DNA of 64,000 nucleotides. It comes from Citrus sinensis (lineage: Eukaryota > Streptophyta > Magnoliopsida > Sapindales > Rutaceae). A program made the translations under genes and the position numbers. The stretch covers positions 2,666,001 through 2,730,000 of the forward strand of contig NC_068562.1 in NCBI RefSeq assembly GCF_022201045.2, in the 5' to 3' direction. Below the pieces are notes generated by a model. That model worked only from the letters and a program-made list of their open reading frames with translations. It ran no database searches and had not been told where the DNA came from. Each line of letters begins with the position of its first letter. The first letter of the stretch is position 1. Shown here piece by piece: positions 12,432 through 23,178 of the stretch.

Positions 12432-14805
12432 ACATAGTGTATGTATGATAATGTGTAAATATTTGATGTAATTTTTGTTCAATATATAGATATTAAATAG
12501 GTTATTGGGTAACCCGATTATTTTTCCGTGTCGGGTTTGGGTCTCAATATTTTGATACGATTATTAAATGGTTCGGGTTTGGGTCAACTTAAATTTGACA
12601 CGATACGAAACTGACACGACACGAACACGACCCGATGACCCGTTTTGCCAGCTCTAATTTACAGTAAAAGAATCTATTTGTAAGGAGGCAATATCTGAAA
12701 GTTTTTTTAGTGCAGTTTTTAATACTGAGTAAAAGAAATTACCTTTTTCTTTTTCTTTTTTTTTTAACTTTAAAAATGAATTAATAAATATAATAATTTT
12801 CTTCGTAGAGAGAGTGCAACAAATTTTGTAACGTTGAATAATTAAGTGTTTTGTAAGTAAAAAGATAAAAGAATTTAAAATTTCCTTTGAAAAACTAATA
12901 ATGAATTAATAATTAAACAATGCTATGAATTACAGCTTTTTAAGTTATCAAATGTAAAATTAGTATAAAAATCTTAATTGTAATTATCAATTTTGGAGAG
13001 GCTTAAAAAGTGCTTTTCTAATATAAATAACTTCAAAAGTCTATTAACTTGAACATTATTAAAAAAAATGAGGTCTTTCTATATATGGACCTTAGCCGAC
13101 TGACTGATTCACAAATTCTTGAAGCCATCCCTATCTGATTTAATCATAATGTTAAGGATTAATTAGTGTTCCTTGTGATCAATGGACATGCAAATATATA
13201 ATAACTCATCGCAAACTCATGATTATTAATCAGTTATGCAGTTCTTATTGTCATTATCGAACAGTCCAGTCCATTGGTCCAACCAGTTTTGCCAACGCAA
13301 AAGGTTGGACTCAATGAAATTATGACGTGTACGCAGGTTGATGTGACTTGAGATTGAGAAGTGAGAAGCTAGTTACCTTGCCTTAACGGCTTAACCTGCG
13401 GTTGGTGACCCAATTTGGATGCTATTTATTGGCTCATATTTGCTCCAAATTTCTCACGAATCATGATTCTTAATCCCGAGTCCTGACTCCTGACTAGGAA
13501 GTAAAAACTTATTTGTCAAGAAATACGAGGGAGCTAAAAAGGACTAATAAGAATAATATTATAATTATAGTGGAGTTTGTTAAGTGTCCATTTTCTTGTG
13601 TGCTGGTAAATGGTATTATTGACTGTGATACTGATGGCTGATCAATTACCAAAGTTTCTTGACTTCCTCAAAATTCAGCAGCACTCACTCACCCATCACT
13701 ATGTAAATTGGAAATTGTACATCTTAATCGCCGGGCAGAATGTCAGGGATTATGGGTCTGGGAGTGGTAAATATGGCATAGCAGCAAGCAACAGGCAGCA
13801 GCTTAATATGTATGCTTTGTAGTAAAGACACTTGTCATTCTAGAAACTATAAAATACATATTAGAGATACTATGTCAGTCATGCAATAAGTAAATGATAT
13901 TATGGTATGTATATATTTATCTTGAAAGACCAACGTGTAAGTGGTAATTTTATTAAATTCAATTACGCATATCATACATGCATTAGTGATGTATTCTAAA
14001 ATTCCTATTTGTCATACACCGTTACCACTTTCCTCTCTCAAATACTTTATTAACTTTTATTTTTGTTTATACACAAGAATGTGAAGTAAGATAGATTTTT
14101 TGTTTCTCTCTCTCTCTTTATAAGAATATATTTTTAAATTAATCTCAACTAGATTTTTAAGTTATATTATAAATATATTTATCTATGGTCTCAATACACT
14201 CCAATTGTAATATCTTTGCAGATTGTAAATCATTTAAAAAAGATCTTCTCTAATTTACATTTAACGTAACTTACCATCACTAAAAGTAAGGTAAAAATAA
14301 GACGTTGACCCCACATAATTCACTTACATATTCCTCAATTTTGTATTATTTTTATTGATTATAAGTAATAACGAATATAAGTTAGAGATTTCTTTTAGAA
14401 ACAATAGTTTTGTTTTTGCCCGAGGATTTCTCCCCTAACTCACTCCCGCGGACATCAAGCTGATTAACAGTAGTGTTGGTAGGAATGTGGGATGCCAAAA
14501 GTTCGTTTGGCATTAAGATCCTCTAGAGCCCCAGAATGATATGCAATTATCACAAATAAGAACTACGTTTATATCAATAATTGGGAAAGATTACTATGCA
14601 TGATTTCTAATTCTAGAATAGGTAAAAATATTTAATGACGACAAATTAAGGACAGTTATCAAAATTGATCACTCTGCCCACTTCATAAAATGGTAAGAAA
14701 CCTGAGACTTGCGAGAAGAGAACATGCAGTTCATACGGGTTGATTTTTTATCATGGACCAACAAATTAATCACTCCATGAAGACGACAATCATTAATTGC
14801 TTTAT

Positions 14806-14842
14806 ACACACACACACACACACACACACATCTATCTATCTA
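14806..14842. repeat. Compound (AC)n(TCTA)n microsatellite
   Basis: About twelve AC units followed by three TCTA units. Confidence 0.9.
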
Positions 14843-14930
14843 TCCATAATTCTTCTATATATTCATTCAGTAATTAGGAGAAAAAAAAAACTAATTACTT
14901 AATAACCTACGAACTCGTCTAGAACTAGAG

Positions 14931-14932
<2 letters not shown>

Positions 14933-14969
<37 letters not shown>
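14933..14969. repeat. (AT)n microsatellite
   Basis: About eighteen AT units, roughly 160 bases beyond the stop codon of the ELO-like gene. Confidence 0.9.
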
Positions 14970-14970
<1 letters not shown>

Positions 14971-15132
14971 CCTAAATTTCACACGCACAAACTTTTCAAC
15001 CATTTACAAGGGAAGTTTCCTAGAGTAGTGAGTAAAGAGAGAGACTTAAAATTTGAGGGAAAAAGAAACAAAAATAAAGTAAAACACGAAAGAGAGTCCA
15101 GGACGCACTTATGGAGGTGCTGTGAGAAGCGG

Positions 15133-15990
15133 TCAAAGCTCCTTTGTGGCTAATTTGGCGAATTTATTCTTTCTCTTGTCCGAAATCATCTTCACATAAA
15201 ACTTGAGAAACAGCAACAAAATGGCACCATTCAACACAGAATTAAAAACCCAAGCACGGATTCCATTGCAGCCACCATTCTTCATGAAATGAAGCAAAAG
15301 CACACCCACATGGCATACTAAGTTGCACCCCATCAAGACCATCTGACAGTTGACGACGAGTGGAAAACACGCGCTCGGCAACCCTATCCCCGTCCAAAAC
15401 CTGTACCCGTATACCACTGAACCAACCAGCGTCGTGAAAAGTATTGCCAGCACCTGAAACGACTGCGAAAACTCCAGCCACAGAAACGACGTGAACGTTA
15501 AGATGGAGTTGTAAAAGAGCTGGAAGAAGACGATTCTACGACGTCGCAGGATTGTGAAGAAAGTACGCAGCATGTGGACGAAGCGGGAGAGGTAGAAGAT
15601 GTACGACCAGAAGAAGACGCGGCCCGAGGGGCGCGTCCCCAGTGGGAAACAGAGAAGCCACTGGAACGGCGTCGTCTTCGTTCGGCGGAAGAACCATCGG
15701 GTTTCGCGGATTTCCGAGGCGGATGAGAGCAGGATGCCGGCGAAGATGGTGGCAGAGATGACGGACATGGAGAGGCTGTGAACGGCGGGGATGGGGCCCA
15801 GCGAGACGGACCGGTTACGGCGGAGGAAGAGCGACAAGAGGAAGTGGAGCAAGAGGGCTAGGGTGAGGTACAGGGCTATGGAGGAGAAAAGGAACGACCA
15901 CGTCGACCCCCATGATTGGGCGTGGCTCCATCGGAAGTTTATGATTGAAGGGTGTTCTGATAGGTAGTAGGTTAAGGTGCTGATCATCAT
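15133..15990 (-). CDS. ELO/HOS3-like very-long-chain fatty acid elongase family protein
   Basis: Intronless, 285 residues, about seven hydrophobic segments, matching the size and layout of GNS1/SUR4 (ELO) family proteins, which catalyse the condensation step of fatty-acid elongation in the ER. The opening SEHPSIINFRWSHAQSWGSTW and later segments such as FLWLEFSQSFQV and GYRFWTGIGLP are the marks by which I recognise the plant HOS3-like group. The HxxHH histidine box expected before 'xFLWL' is missing: the aligned positions (about 157-161) read QLFYN. No other HxxHH is present, although single histidines occur (H23, H71, H139, H227, H234). Enzymatic activity is therefore doubtful. The start ATG is doubled (MM) and begins the only long frame. 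The GC content is higher than the surroundings. Confidence 0.85.
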   Translation of the reverse strand: MMISTLTYYLSEHPSIINFRWSHAQSWGSTWSFLFSSIALYLTLALLLHFLLSLFLRRNRSVSLGPIPAVHSLSMSVISATIFAGILLSSASEIRETRWFFRRTKTTPFQWLLCFPLGTRPSGRVFFWSYIFYLSRFVHMLRTFFTILRRRRIVFFQLFYNSILTFTSFLWLEFSQSFQVLAILFTTLVGSVVYGYRFWTGIGLPSACFPLVVNCQMVLMGCNLVCHVGVLLLHFMKNGGCNGIRAWVFNSVLNGAILLLFLKFYVKMISDKRKNKFAKLATKEL

Positions 15991-16399
15991 CGTTGGCCGG
16001 TCAGGTGATAATGATCGGATGGTGCACCTTGCTTTCTGTTCGATCAGGAGGTCATTTTGGTAAATACGGATGTTTTTTTAAGAAAGCAAAATAAGAGGTG
16101 GGGAGCGACACGGGACAATGGGAGATTAAAATAGCAGGCAGGAGGGACGTGAATGACCTGACTGGTTGGCATCAAGACTTGGAAAATCAGTTGTGCCAAC
16201 ACGTGGAGCAATATTATTTCATGCACGCGTGCCTCGAATATAATTCGCACGTTTGGTTTAGTCTTAAGAATTTATTTCAGATGGATTAAATTAACACGAA
16301 TGACAACATGCAGTCTATGTCTATGATACAGTAATTTTCAGTTGTAAAGCATTGGATTATATATATATAAAAGTAGTGCGACACATTCTAAATTTTTTT
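15991..16399. other. Upstream region of the ELO-like gene
   Basis: Presumed promoter and 5' leader of the minus-strand gene. No clear TATA box was found. Short frames on both strands here overlap each other and have no domain. Confidence 0.4.
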
Positions 16400-16533
16400 T
16401 CTCAAAAAGTTATCCCAAATGATATGTTATTAATTGAGTGGTTGATAATTCTTTACAAGATTTAAGTGAATTAATTGTATTATCTCACCAACCAATTGAT
16501 AAATGACACATCATTTGGGATAACTTTTTGAGA
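16400..16533. mobile_element. Small inverted-repeat MITE, 134 bp
   Basis: TCTCAAAAAGTTATCCCAAA starts the left arm and is repeated exactly in inverse orientation at the right end. The arms stay similar for about 50 bases, leaving a short AT-rich loop. No duplication could be fixed at the borders. The size fits a short MITE or a deleted one. Confidence 0.65.
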
Positions 16534-16836
16534 TACATATAATTATCTCTTAACTTGTGTATGACTATAATTTTAATATGGTCATGAATCTTTGATTGGT
16601 CCGGAGTCTTAAAACTTTCAAAGTTCAGAAAAGTTATTAAATTATATAGTTTAATAGTGTAATAAATAACATTATACAATTAAATTATATCACTTAAAAG
16701 GTTTTTTTAATTCTAATAAAATTCAGGATCGTAGACGACTATACCAATACTCTAGATATACAAACAATAATTATTATTATTATTATCTAACGAGAACATT
16801 CTTACTTTAATAAGAAGATGTCCTCAATAAAGAAAG

Positions 16837-16838
<2 letters not shown>

Positions 16839-16870
<32 letters not shown>
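16839..16870. repeat. (TA)n microsatellite
   Basis: About sixteen TA units in non-coding DNA. Confidence 0.9.
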
Positions 16871-16874
<4 letters not shown>

Positions 16875-17199
16875 GATCTCTACAACTAATTCCTAATTTC
16901 TAATTCCTAGATCATAAGCACAAAATCGGAAGGATATGTCCGTAAGAAATTAAATTAAAGAGTTGGCTGGTTGGGTCATTGCAATGATGCGGAGGACACG
17001 CATGGGCGGTGCCCGTACCTGCAAGAGAGACGTACCGTTACCCCATCCTATTAATGCTTACATTTCAACCCGTAAGATTCCATTTTTGCTGTCTCAACAA
17101 GTAATGCATACATTTAAATTACTTTTTTTTCCCCCTTTTTATAAACATCCACTTACCACCTAATGTTATAGGCTTTATTGAAAATATATCTTCTTTTTT

Positions 17200-17885
17200 T
17201 TCTTTTTTTTTTGGCTTTTGCAGCTTTCCACTTAAAGTTTGCAAAGTGGATCATTTTTTTCATTTTATATTAATACTATTAGATGATTTAACAAAATATT
17301 GACAAAATAACTATTTTGCTCAGGATTGTAAAAATATTATTTATTAGTTTTTATTTCAGATACTTTCATAATGTATTGCTATTTTGGATTAATGACCCAA
17401 ATTATAAACTTTAAGTTCTTCATAACTGATTTTATGTTGTTACTTTTTTGTGATAGGAACAAACTATAATATACCAAGTTTTTCATTATTGGTTATATGG
17501 TTGTTTTGAATGTATTTTGGATAATTATGATTGCTTCCGTTGGTGATTTATTATTGTTGAAGATTTGTTATTGTTGTTGAAAATATATTATTCAGGATGA
17601 ATTATATGAGTAGGGATTCTTAGTTTATATTGCAAATATGTTATAAATAAGTTAGGGTGTTTATTTTGATGATTCTATATTAAATTAGCAGGTTTGATGA
17701 GTTTATATGACTAATTTTGTAATTTATTATTGGTTCCCACAGCTCTACAATTAAATGATTTTTTTACATTCAAGAGTAAAAAATTATTTTTTTAATATTT
17801 TGTTAAATCATCTTATATTGTTAATGAAAAAGCAACAAAATAATATACTTTATAAACTTTAGCTGAATAACTATTAAAAAAAATT
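17200..17885. mobile_element. Long-TIR element, about 0.65-0.69 kb, non-autonomous
   Basis: A left segment near 17225-17325 and the reverse complement of 17770-17870 match over roughly 90 bases. The clearest shared block is GATGATTTAACAAAATATT, flanked by AAAGTTTRYAAAG on the outside and by a 'TTTTGCTC / TTTTACTC' block on the inside. There is no coding frame between them. Long inverted repeats suggest a Mutator-like or fold-back element. Exact ends and target duplication could not be fixed because of flanking T tracts. Confidence 0.55.
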
Positions 17886-18284
17886 CTCATATTTTTTATG
17901 AAATGCAAAACTTATTGATGGATATTTTTGACATTTCCTTTTTGGGGACAGGATATTTATGTTTTTAAGGCCGAGACAGGTATGCGCGACCAATTCGAAT
18001 ACTAGTGAACTCGTTTGATTTGATGTGATCTGAAGTGACAACAGCAGCTTCCTCCATTGGAGATTTGGAGGTCGTCGATGCCATTATATGATTTTTTCTC
18101 AAAGTCATATAAGATGTTTATTGTACTAAAAAATAATAATAACATTATAAACAATTATGTCCATATCCTACCAATTTACATTTGTTTTATTTAACGTGGA
18201 TATTTTTTTTAACATGGGTCTACTAAGATTAGTGTCATTTTTAAAAAAATTTTAAGCTATTTATTTGATGAAAAATACAATGAA

Positions 18285-19145
18285 TTTACTAATCAGTAAT
18301 CAGAATAAATTGGAATTAGAATAGACTAAAATTAAAATATGTTAAAATTAAAAATGAAAATGAAAATCATAATAAATTATTTTCTTTATCTATAAAAATT
18401 AAAATTAAAATAAGTTGTATTATCATTTGTAATCAGAATGAGTTTTTATAAGTTATTAAAATATTCTTTTAGTTTATTATTATCATTATTTTTATTAATT
18501 ATTATAATTATTATTATTTAAGAGAATTATCGTTAATCATAATAATAGATGTTATTGTTATTATTGTCGTCGTCATCGTCGTCGTGGTTATCACCATCAC
18601 CATTATTATTATTTTCTCTTTTTTTTGTCTTTTCTTTTTGTCTTATTCTTCATTACTTCTTCTCTTTTCATTTATTTTTATTTTTCTTTTCTTTATTGTT
18701 TCGTATTCTTCCTTTATTCCTTTTTTCTTTTATTCATATATATATATATTTTTTTCTCTTCTTTATCTATTCTTCTTCTTCCTCCTCTATTCTTCATCAT
18801 CAAAGCAACAAGTGAAAGATACATACAATGCTGGGCGATGATTGATGACGTGATTCCAACATGCCGCGTGACAAGATCTCAATTTTGGTTGCTGTGACTT
18901 TCAATTTTTATTTTATTTTTTATTTTGTATTATTTAAAAAGAGGATAAAGTTGTAATAACACAATTTAAGTGAGGGTGTTTTAGAGAGCTCTGGGAATGT
19001 AAGCCTGATTCCCAAGCTCAAATTCTCAATTTAGTGTGGAGCTCGCCAAAATGAATCTCTTTCCCTTTTTTATTTCAACAAGTAAACATATATTTGATTC
19101 CAATTTTAAATTTTGATTCCCCAATCTAAGAAGTAAACGCACCGT
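18285..19145. mobile_element. Copy A of a MITE-like family with a trinucleotide core
   Basis: Ends contain AAGTAAACRC and ATTCCCCAATC motifs (19081-19142) and a diverged inverse counterpart near 18285-18340. The core has ATT/GTC/CAT trinucleotide runs (18541-18615) and a roughly 200-base pyrimidine-rich tract (18610-18800). The right end aligns well by eye with 58876-58946. The overlapping plus-strand frames across the pyrimidine tract are low-complexity artefacts. Confidence 0.4.
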
Positions 19146-21705
19146 TAAACTCATGACTCTTTGTGAGTTAAGTTTCGATGTTAACTTGAAGTTCATTAGA
19201 AGAGATCGAGTACTCCAAACGAGCCTGGTTATTGTAATTACGACATGAATAGGGCCATTATTTTTAATTTAACTTGTACAATTATTCAAAAAAGAAAAAA
19301 CGATTTGAACAAAACATAAAATGCATCTAGCTTAATTAATCTAAATTTGATTTCAGGCATCAATAAAACAAAGCGAACGCCACGCATGCAATCAGTACCC
19401 GCGTAAAAACAAAAGGGGAAATTAAGATGTCATTAAGAAATATAATTAAGAGGTTGTCATTGCCTCTTCAAGTTTCAACTCTCTTTATTTTAGAAAGAGG
19501 TCGGTGAGAAGAGTTTATCTATATTACGTTAGTAATATTTGGTATTATATCCTCTAATAATATAATTTGGGATATGTCACCTTTGTTTCCCCTGCCCGGT
19601 TATGTCATTACGACTCCGGGTAATCCTCGCACCAGCCGGCCCAGACCAGTAACTTGTTGTGAGTAGGGGCATCGAGATAGAGGGAAAGAAACCTTATTGA
19701 TAGATATTTTAATTTTTTATCCTAAATTTGATGGTCTATATCTCCTTCCAATTACATGCATCAATAGTATTTTTAGTTTACCCGAGTCATTGCTATTTGT
19801 GTAAAGAATAAACTCAAAGGTAAGAGAGTTTTTTTTTTTTAATTACTCCCCTGAAATCCTTCTAAATCAATCCAATATTATTTTATTCAAGTCCTCGCAA
19901 CTGAAATTTAAGCTAGTAAATATGTTTACACAATCATAAAAAGACGATAATATCCCTATTTCTCACATTTGTTTTAAAGTTTATTTTATCTTCATTAATT
20001 AATTTTATATATATATATATATTTCCAGGTTAGAAATCTAATTGTCTATTCAATGATTAGCATGTCAAATTATTAGTGGGACAAGTTTGCTGTGGATCCG
20101 CAACCGCTTAATTATAATTATCATAATGATATGACTATATTGGAGTAGATTCACGGTGAAGCACGAATCTCAGCCACACACGTAAAGTGATAAATAATAA
20201 AAAAACTCATTATAATTTTGATCATGTAGTTATGAAGGGGTGCTCTATCTTAGAGCAACTTCAACATAACCAAACTCTTATCATAAAGTATGAGGCTGCT
20301 ATATTTATATATGTGTTTTTTGATACATTTGTAAAATGTGCTAAACGGGAACGTAAAAAACAAATATGGGCATTCAGATTGACGGTGCAATTTAAAAGAA
20401 AAAAGAAAAAGAAGCCAATCAGTGAAAAACATTGTGATTACGACAGCCGGTGGAGATAACTTTGGGGAGACTTGTTGGACTGGGTTCGGTGGCCTTTGAA
20501 AAGGACTTTATAGTTTACATGGCCCCATTATTAATTACATATTATTCGCATTGTTGTTGTCTACAGGTACGTGAAATTAAGTGAAGTGAGCATGACAGGG
20601 GCATTATACATACACGGAATCCTTTTAATTATTTTGCAATCAAATCAACTCGCAAAGGCAGTTGTCTTGATCGGCCATTAATTATTATGATCGCAACTTT
20701 GCTAGTTACTTTCAAAGTCTCAAGGAGCAAAGGGCCATGCATCTATGACTGAGGACTGATCGCATTTTCAACGTTTAGCTTTTACTTATCAAGTTGATTA
20801 CAAAAATTAACCCCACCACAAACACGTGACACAACATGATTCTAACGTTCTTTGTGTGTTAAACTGATCTTGTTAAACACCAATCGTATGACAAAGAGTT
20901 ATTATTATTATTTTTTTAAAAAAAGATAATAATAATAATAATAATAATTAATAATAAATTTTGGACAAGAGAACAGGAATGACAAGTTACCTACCAGAGC
21001 CGAGCAAAATTCAAGTGCTTTACGCCATACGCAACGTGTCTTTAAATCCTAAAACTTCCAACTAAATTCTAAAGAAAAATGTAAAAAAGAAAAAAGAAAA
21101 AAATTGTGTAACCGGACTGGTGGTGCAGCAGGGTGAAGGAGAAGTGGCATGCAGAAAGCAGAGGCAGTACACTTTCCTTTTTAAGTATGTTATCTGAAAG
21201 TGAAAGGGGTTCTTAGCTTTTTGCAAACAAAAGAGAGTGAAGTTAGTACCTGACACCTTTTAAAACTCTTATGAAATCTCATTTATTATTATACATGTAT
21301 GTAACTCTTATTTTAATGAAAATTATAGAAAAAAGGACAAAAATTGGTTGCATTAGAGTTTAATTAAACGTTAAACAAAATTTTCTGTAATAAAAATATG
21401 ATCATTATATAATTTGTTATTTTATTGCTTCAAAATTATTTTGATTTTAAAATAGTTATTTTTTTTTTATACGGATTTTAAAATAGTGACTTAAATCATC
21501 TAAAGAAGGAAGGGTTCATAAATTTAATTAAATTCATATGTTGTGGTAAGCAAAACTCAATAAAAGGGCAAAAAAATAATAAGTCGTTCGGTTCGACCCA
21601 AAACTGAGTGAGCCCAATTACTATCGGCCCACCAAATCAGTATCATCTTCTTGTTGAATGTTGAGCCTTAAGGCGCTAAATAAGTGGGCAAGTTATTTAT
21701 TAATG
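19146..21705. other. Intergenic DNA, no supported gene
   Basis: AT-rich, with short frames lacking domains. A (TAA)n-like run lies at 20929-20950. Nothing coding was recognised. Confidence 0.55.
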
Positions 21706-21735
21706 ATAAATAAATAAATAAATAAATAAATAAAT
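21706..21735. repeat. (ATAA)n microsatellite
   Basis: About seven tetranucleotide units. A TTTATATAG sequence follows that could serve as a TATA element for the RING gene, though this is uncertain. Confidence 0.8.
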
Positions 21736-22084
21736 TTATATAGATCGGACGGTGAGGGAAAAAGAGAAAAACCCATTAGATCTGTGTGGGTTCTATCTAA
21801 GAAGAATACGACACGATCCCATGGAGCATAGATCACGACCGACCAAGTCAAAACAACAGATCCAGCAAGGACTCTCAAATTAAAGAATTAAAGTGACAAA
21901 ATTGAAAAAATTAAAATTAAAATAAACGAAAGGGTTGGTAAATCCGAACACCCTCGAATCTTCCAGGGCAGCAGTATTATTATTATTATTATTAATCAAA
22001 TTGCAGGCGGTTCGGGTTTTGTCATTTATCCAATATCACCTGTCTTTCGTTCTCTCATTTGAGACTAGCCGATCAATCTAATTG

Positions 22085-22506
22085 GTGAGTTTCAATTACC
22101 TAACCTTTACAATTTTGTATTATCATTTGGCCTTTTTTTATTTTCCCCTGTGTCGCTTCCATTGAATTCAAGATTTTTTTTATTTTAAATGAATTCTAAT
22201 CCTGGATTCGTGTAGAATTCTTAAAACTGATGTCCTTGTCAATCAATTTTCAAATAGTTTTAATTCAGGTTTAGGGTTAAGTGATGGGTGATTTTGTTTG
22301 ATTTTCCAGCATTAGTTAACTGAATCAGGTTGATGAATTTCATGTCACAACACTTACTCAAAACTTGGTTTTTTGAGATAACCTAGTTTATTTGTTTGCC
22401 GCGGACCTAGTCTTATTGTGGGATTGTTCTGCATTCTGACTTGTTCCGGACTTTTAATTTAATTATCTGCGTGATTATAGGAAGTTGCATTTACTCTTGA
22501 TTTTAG
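22085..22506 (+). other. Probable 5' UTR intron of the RING gene
   Basis: A consensus donor (TTG|GTGAGT) at 22085 is followed by T-rich sequence and two possible acceptors, at 22479-22480 and 22505-22506, the latter three bases before the start codon. A leader intron is common in this gene family. The choice of acceptor is not resolved. Confidence 0.5.
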
Positions 22507-22509
22507 GAG

Positions 22510-23178
22510 ATGGCTAGTGGTTTTTCGGAATCAACAAGTGTGCCGTCTCAAAACCCATCTTGCGTAGGCAATAGTGCCAATGATGCTGGTGGTTTTGAAT
22601 GCAATATCTGCTTTGAATTAGCTCAAGACCCAATTGTTACTCTTTGTGGCCACCTCTTTTGCTGGCCTTGCCTATACAGATGGCTGCACCATCACTCTCA
22701 TTCACAGGAATGCCCCGTGTGCAAGGCTGTTGTCCAAGAGGAGAAATTGGTTCCTCTTTATGGTAGGGGCAAAACCCAGACTGACCCACGATCAAAATCC
22801 TATCCGGGCATTGATATTCCTAGTCGTCCCGCAGGGCAAAGACCCGAGACAGCTCCGCCTCCGGAAGCGAGTTACTTTCCCAACTTGGGATTTGGATTAA
22901 TGGGAGGATTGATGCCGATGGCGACTGCAAGGATTGGTAACTTTACCATGGGTTTTGGTGGTCTTTTCCCTTCATTGTTTAATATTCAGTTTCATGGGTT
23001 CCCTGATGCCACAGTTTATGGAACCACCTCTGGTTTTCCCAATGGCTTTAGTGCTTTTCATGGTGGTCATGTTCATGGATTTCCTCAGCCAAGTCGAGGG
23101 CAGCAGGCCGACAATGTTTTGAAGAATCTTCTTCTGTTGATTGGCCTCTTTGTGATCCTTGCTCTGCTTTTTTGGTAA
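22510..23178 (+). CDS. RMA-type RING E3 ubiquitin-protein ligase, membrane-anchored
   Basis: 222 residues in a single coding exon. A C3HC4 RING finger occupies residues 31-71 (C31, C34, C46, H48, C51, C54, C68, C71), which recruits an E2 enzyme for ubiquitin transfer. A Gly/Phe/Pro-rich middle follows, and the protein ends in one hydrophobic segment (about 203-222), a tail anchor. This order, with RING near the N-terminus and a C-terminal anchor, is that of RMA/RNF5 ligases, which sit in the ER membrane and act in protein quality control. In Arabidopsis and pepper, RMA proteins also control aquaporin trafficking. The ATG is the first after the leader intron, and the frame opens with a short Ser/Asn-rich segment as in homologues. 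The exact RMA paralogue is not determined. Confidence 0.92.
   Translation: MASGFSESTSVPSQNPSCVGNSANDAGGFECNICFELAQDPIVTLCGHLFCWPCLYRWLHHHSHSQECPVCKAVVQEEKLVPLYGRGKTQTDPRSKSYPGIDIPSRPAGQRPETAPPPEASYFPNLGFGLMGGLMPMATARIGNFTMGFGGLFPSLFNIQFHGFPDATVYGTTSGFPNGFSAFHGGHVHGFPQPSRGQQADNVLKNLLLLIGLFVILALLFW

Larger units (their letters stand above)
11895..12656. mobile_element. hAT-type MITE, 762 bp, with 8-bp target duplication
   Basis: Both ends carry TAGAGCTGGCAAAA, the right one inverted, followed by GC-rich subterminal blocks made of repeated GACACGACCCG / GGGTCGGGT motifs. Such subterminal repeats bind the transposase in hAT elements. A perfect 8-bp direct repeat ATTTACAG flanks it (11887-11894 and 12657-12664). 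The AT-rich core holds a long (TA)n run at 12282-12326, a (TATG)n run at 12396-12431, and two direct copies of a roughly 60-base segment (from about 12216 and 12337) that start TCAATAGTGTAAATG. There is no coding frame, so it depends on a transposase made elsewhere. Confidence 0.9.
12665..15132. other. Intergenic DNA before the 3' end of the elongase-like gene
   Basis: No supported gene. Contains microsatellites at 14806-14842 and 14933-14969. The last 150 bases or so are probably 3' UTR of the minus-strand ELO gene. Confidence 0.55.

Noticed and set aside
18549-18897. Three overlapping plus-strand hydrophobic frames
   Set aside because: All arise from a pyrimidine-rich tract read in three frames; low complexity, no recognisable protein.
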